Shown: positions 57,904-64,000 of the stretch, one piece after another
How the letters are laid out: the number at the start of each line of letters is the position of its first letter
Numbering within the stretch: position 1 is the stretch's first letter
Origin: Stachybotrys elegans
Lineage: Eukaryota > Ascomycota > Sordariomycetes > Hypocreales > Stachybotryaceae
Length of the DNA stretch: 64,000 bases
Direction: 5' to 3'
Assembly: GCA_020746835.1 (NCBI GenBank)
Contig: JAGPNK010000001.1
Coordinates: forward strand, 1,984,001-2,048,000
Position numbers and translations under genes: made by a program
The notes under the pieces: model-generated
The model's database searches: none
Seen by the model: the letters and a program-made list of their open reading frames with translations, nothing else
Told to the model about the DNA's origin: nothing

Positions 57904-58512
57904 ATGCTCACTCTGTCATTCGCTTCCCTCGTCCGACGTCTGCCTGTCCAGGCAGTACCGGCGCGCGCCGTCACCCGAGTCGCAATCCCTAGGCTTCCCA
58001 GGAGCACGCCTCGATTCTACTCGGCAGCTACCGACGATGCTCCCCCGCCGCTTCTCTCCAAGATCAAGGCCGACCTCAAGACGGCCATGAGGGCCAAGGA
58101 TGCGCCTCGCCTGGCCGTCCTGCGTGCCATCATGTCGGCCAACCTCAACGCCTCCAAAACGGCGTCCCCGATCCGCACCGATGTCCAGCTCGTGGGCTTG
58201 ATCCGCAAGCTACAGCGGTCCGCCAACGACTCTGTCGCCGAGGCCAAGGAGGCCGGGAGAGACGATCTGGTCGAGAAGGAGATGGAGCAGATCCGCGTGT
58301 ACGACCAGTACCTCGCCGACAGCGGCGTCGCCAAGGTGACCCAGGAGGAACTTCAGGCTCTGGTCTCGAGCACGGTCGATACAGTTAGCAAGGAAGCCAA
58401 GAATGCAAACGCAGTCATGGGCGAGGTCATGAAGCGCGTCAAAGCAGCACTGGAGGGCAAGGATGTTGATCTGTCGGAAATTCCCAAGATGGTCAAGGAG
58501 GCCATGAAATAG
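57904..58512 (+). CDS. AIM41: GatB/YqeY-domain mitochondrial protein AIM41
   Basis: One exon, 202 residues. The first 45 residues (MLTLSFASLVRRLPVQAVPA and a following Arg/Ser-rich part) look like a mitochondrial targeting peptide with a likely cleavage near RFYSAA. The rest is a complete YqeY domain: LLSKIKADLKTAMRAKDAPR, LAVLRAIMSANLNA and RKLQRSANDSVAEAKEAGRD, then EMEQIRVYDQYLADSG and VMGEVMKRVKAALEGKDVD. YqeY resembles the tail of the GatB subunit of tRNA-dependent amidotransferase, so a link with mitochondrial tRNA-Gln formation is suspected but not proven for Aim41. The start is chosen because it puts the targeting signal at the N-terminus. Confidence 0.93.
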   Translation: MLTLSFASLVRRLPVQAVPARAVTRVAIPRLPRSTPRFYSAATDDAPPPLLSKIKADLKTAMRAKDAPRLAVLRAIMSANLNASKTASPIRTDVQLVGLIRKLQRSANDSVAEAKEAGRDDLVEKEMEQIRVYDQYLADSGVAKVTQEELQALVSSTVDTVSKEAKNANAVMGEVMKRVKAALEGKDVDLSEIPKMVKEAMK

Positions 58513-58815
58513 ATGGTCGGGGAGCCCATCAACCACTGTACGATATACGCAACATGTACTATACAGCATCTACGCTCCTGTAACATCACGCCGCCACCAA
58601 AATCGAGCCTCCACCAATTGCTTGGGGAGTGGGTATTTCAAGAGATCAATTAGTCGCCAATAAGAATGTCCGAAATAGGACTGGACAAGCTATGAAGTGA
58701 GTCATTGTCCAAATCAACTCTACAAACCTCTAGATATATAAGGACCAAGCCGGATCGAGGTGTCTTCTACACACGCGCCAAGTTTAACCGCCAATAAACC
58801 ACACGTCTTCCAACC
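58513..58815. promoter_or_regulatory. Promoter of the RidA-family gene
   Basis: The 303 bases between AIM41 and the RidA-family gene hold the AIM41 3' end and a TATATAA near 58735, about 80 bases before the next ATG. Confidence 0.45.
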
Positions 58816-59252
58816 ATGACTCGCCAAAACATCAGCTCTGGTTCGAAATTCGAAGCCGAAATCGGCTACTCTCGAGCCGTGGTCATTGATGGCTGGGTTC
58901 TTGTCTCTGGGACCACGGGGTATGTCCTCTTCCTTGAGAACCATACTGCCAAAGTCTTCTAACCTCTGTATCCAGATACGACTATGCGACGGGAGACATC
59001 TCCTCGGACGTCGCCGAGCAGGCTGAACAGACGCTGGTGAATATCAGCAGGGCGCTCCAGGAGGCAGGTTCATCCATCAAGGAAGTGGTTCGTGTCAAGT
59101 ACATCCTGCCGGATCGTGATGATTTCCCCAAGACCTGGCCGGTACTCCAGAAGTGGTTTGGGGACGTTGGACCCGCAGCGACTATGATTCAGTCGGGCCT
59201 GATGAAGGATGAGATGAAGATTGAGATCGAAGTTACAGCAAGGAAGGGTTGA
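58816..59252 (+). CDS. RidA/YjgF-family protein lacking the catalytic arginine
   Basis: Exons are 58816-58919 and 58976-59252 (56-nt intron GTATGT..CCAG splitting a Gly codon), giving 126 residues, the normal length. RidA proteins form trimers that hydrolyse 2-aminoacrylate and related imines made by PLP enzymes. The fold is recognisable from RAVVIDGWVLVSGTTGYDYA, then EQAEQTLVNISRALQEAGSS, VRVKYILPDRDDF and MKDEMKIEIEVTARKG. In E. coli RidA the catalytic Arg lies in PARS; here the matching segment is PAATMIQSG, so Arg is replaced by Ala. The Glu of the IEIE block remains. Deaminase activity of the classic type is therefore unlikely; it may be a Rid subfamily member with another role. The gene is convergent with the transporter, 32 bases away. 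Confidence 0.93.
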
Positions 59253-59284
59253 GACTGTCGTTGATGTCGCTTCTTCTGCAATCT

Positions 59285-60324
59285 CTAGCCTATCAAATAC
59301 TTGACGAGCGGTCCTGTAGCAAAGGCAAAGGTCATTGTGATGAGACTTGATGTCGAAAGAAGCGCAAGCCCGCTCAGCCCGTGACCGGCAGTGCAGCCGC
59401 CTGCCATTCGAGATCCGATTGTCATCAGCGCTCCTCCAATGGCTGCCCTTGTCTTTGAAACTTCACCACCCTTGGCAACGTGAACCAACGATGGGGCCAG
59501 CTGTGCCGTACATGCTGCACCAAGCAGCAACCCAGCAGCGAAGATAAGGTTGTTTTGTGAACGGGGTTTCTTGGTTGGCTGAGCGCCTCCCACGATCCAC
59601 CAGAAGTGCATGCCAGCTTCTTCATAGGACCCGGAGATCCCTATCAGAGCCCGGCGGGAGAGCATGGAGAATGTTTGAGACAGTCCGATCAAGGAGGCGC
59701 CCACGAGTACTGTTGAGAGTCCACCTTGGGCTCCCAGGTCCGAATCTGGTAGATAGATTCCTGCCATGATCCACAGCCCTCCCACAATGAGCAGCACCAC
59801 ATTTCGCGGGATGCCCAGATATTGACTCAGCGTGACTGTCTTGGGTCTCCCTGCGCCTGTTCCTCCGATCCTCTTGGTCAGGTCGGCAAGAAATCCCGTC
59901 CAGAGGATCCCTCCTGTGACGGCGCCCGCGAGAACATAGAGAGCCTGGTGGATGCCACATCCAGCCTGTGCCAGAAGAATTTCAGGTCCAGACGACGATG
60001 TTGCCATGCCAGCTCCAAGCAGTGCACCGCCGAGCATGTTGCCTCCATACGTTGCCATGGCACCGAGCGGCGAGGAGCTCCGGGGCTGCAGCTTCACAAG
60101 ATCAAAAAGATCTAAAAGAGCGTAGACGACACTTTCTCGCGGGTTAGCAACACACAAATACAGGCCTTGTGGTCTTCTTACGCAGTCAATATCGTGGCTG
60201 AGAGCAGGCACTGTATCAGATACCAGTCCTTCAGCGCCATTTGACTGTCCACGACAGCCGGGCTTGCCAAGCCTCCAGCGGCAAGAGCTGCTCCAAACAA
60301 TATTCCTGATAAAAGAGCCTCCAT
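59285..60324 (-). CDS. YeeE/YedE (DUF395) family sulfur transporter
   Basis: Exons on the minus strand are 60324-60182 and 60131-59285 (50-nt intron with TTGCTAACC branch site and an AAG acceptor), giving 329 residues. The protein is highly hydrophobic with about nine membrane segments, in the two-repeat YeeE/YedE layout. Conserved Cys-Gly sites occur in ILLAQAGCGIHQALYVLAG and GGCTAGHGLSGLALL; in bacterial TsuA conserved cysteines of this kind guide thiosulfate through the membrane. A role in uptake or export of a reduced sulfur compound is inferred. The start MEALLSGILFGAALAAGGLA begins the first helix. The family is mainly bacterial with members in many fungi. The acceptor is weak, but no other join keeps frame and the helix. 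Confidence 0.87.
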
Positions 60325-60974
60325 GGTGATGAATTGTGGGTGACACTCCTTTGTGGTTTATTTTGTATGGGTGAAATTGGTGGGAATGTGTCAGGACAGT
60401 AGCGGGAGAATGGCGATATTAAGCTACCAATGACGCGATCATGCAAATTCAACCTCCTCCAAAAGCCACGTAAAATGTAGAAAACAACACAGCACAGCAC
60501 AGCACATTTACATCGTGCTTAACCCCACCAAGAAAAACCGCCATGATGCCATCTTGCCAGCAAAGTGGGTACAGGGTAGCTGCAGGTCAAGAGGCCAAGA
60601 CGTGGGCCAAAGGCACAAACCGCCATACACTGATCTAGAAGTACCTGTGTAATAGAGAGATCTCCAACCTGACAAGCATTTTGCAGTTATTCAAAAATAC
60701 TACACGAAAAGAAAAACGCTGTCAGAAATAGCAGCTGTTCCGCATCACCGACCCAGCTTTTGCCGAGGTCCGCTTCATCTACCGAGATCTGCGGGGCCGT
60801 TCGTCTCGGTCGTCATCATATGAAGAGGAGAGACGACAGGCGAGATGAATGTATAAATATCCCGATTCCATGCCAATACGACCAACTATTTCCTCGGCGT
60901 TGAGTAAAGTACATACAAAACCAACAAGGATACCCAGAGCAGGATTTCACTTAGCATCAAAGAAGCATCTTACA
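60325..60974. promoter_or_regulatory. Divergent upstream region of the transporter and the MDR gene
   Basis: About 650 bases between two outward-facing starts; no other gene. TATAAATA occurs near 60852 before the MDR start. The short GCACA repeat near 60490 is minor. Confidence 0.5.
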
Positions 60975-63931
<2,957 letters not shown>

Positions 63932-64000
63932 ATGTCGAAGAAAGACCAGATTGTGAAACTCATTGTCGGAGCCGGGCAGGCAAGCCCCAGTCCTCCCGTC
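63932..64000 (+). CDS. Mitochondrial large-subunit ribosomal protein uL11m (partial)
   Basis: Only the first 23 codons are inside the window, reading MSKKDQIVKLIVGAGQASPS then PPV. This matches the N-terminus of L11, where GAGQASPSPPVGPALG binds the ribosomal GTPase-centre RNA. It corresponds to the yeast MRPL19 protein. The ATG context is good (cacgATG). The gene continues beyond position 64000 and may be split by introns there. Confidence 0.85.
   Translation, partial: MSKKDQIVKLIVGAGQASPSPPV

Overview
The window is nuclear DNA of a filamentous ascomycete, most likely a Sordariomycete and probably Hypocreales. The evidence is split genes with 50-90 nt GT-AG introns and CTRAC-like branch sites, C-ending codons in the desaturase gene, and fungal families such as STU1, FYV7, KRR1, AIM41, a LIM-RhoGAP and a delta-9 desaturase fused to cytochrome b5. 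I placed exon joins by eye from reading frame, splice consensus and family continuity. No alignment or transcript data were used.

Layout, left to right. (1) 0.3-11 kb: a protein-kinase-like protein with degenerate motifs, the stearoyl-CoA desaturase (OLE1 type), the nucleoporin/SEACAT WD40 protein SEH1 (minus), and a cyclin-box protein divergent from SEH1. (2) 11-20 kb: a 3.7-kb gene-free stretch, a 70-residue two-exon protein with a strong-looking promoter, a single-pass membrane protein, and a basic-secretory-protein-type metallopeptidase (minus). (3) 21-30 kb: the microtubule plus-end protein STU1 (4 exons) convergent with a six-exon LIM-RhoGAP (minus). (4) 30-44 kb: a 4.8-kb gene-free stretch, FYV7 (minus), an Atos-family protein (plus) and a large mitochondrial PPR protein (minus). 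(5) 44-56 kb: a small arginine/serine-rich protein, the type II phosphatidylinositol 4-kinase LSB6, a 3.8-kb gene-free stretch, and a nine-exon LaeA-like methyltransferase. (6) 57.9-64 kb, compact: AIM41 (GatB/YqeY), a RidA-family protein, a YeeE/YedE sulfur transporter, a zinc-free MDR oxidoreductase, KRR1 (minus, broken by a one-base frameshift in a homopolymer), and the first 23 codons of mitochondrial ribosomal protein L11.

Most genes are housekeeping. Recurring themes are ribosome biogenesis and mitochondrial translation (FYV7, KRR1, L11m, the PPR protein, AIM41), and polarity, trafficking and cytoskeleton (LIM-RhoGAP, STU1, LSB6). KRR1 and L11m share a 592-bp divergent promoter. The gene-free stretches are full of simple repeats and G/C homopolymers. 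I saw no transposon, rRNA, tRNA or CRISPR array. I found no clear undescribed system. The best leads are the KRR1 frameshift, the row of three bacterial-type families (one a RidA-like protein lacking the catalytic arginine), the 70-residue gene, the atypical kinase, and a short upstream ORF with a near-perfect start context.
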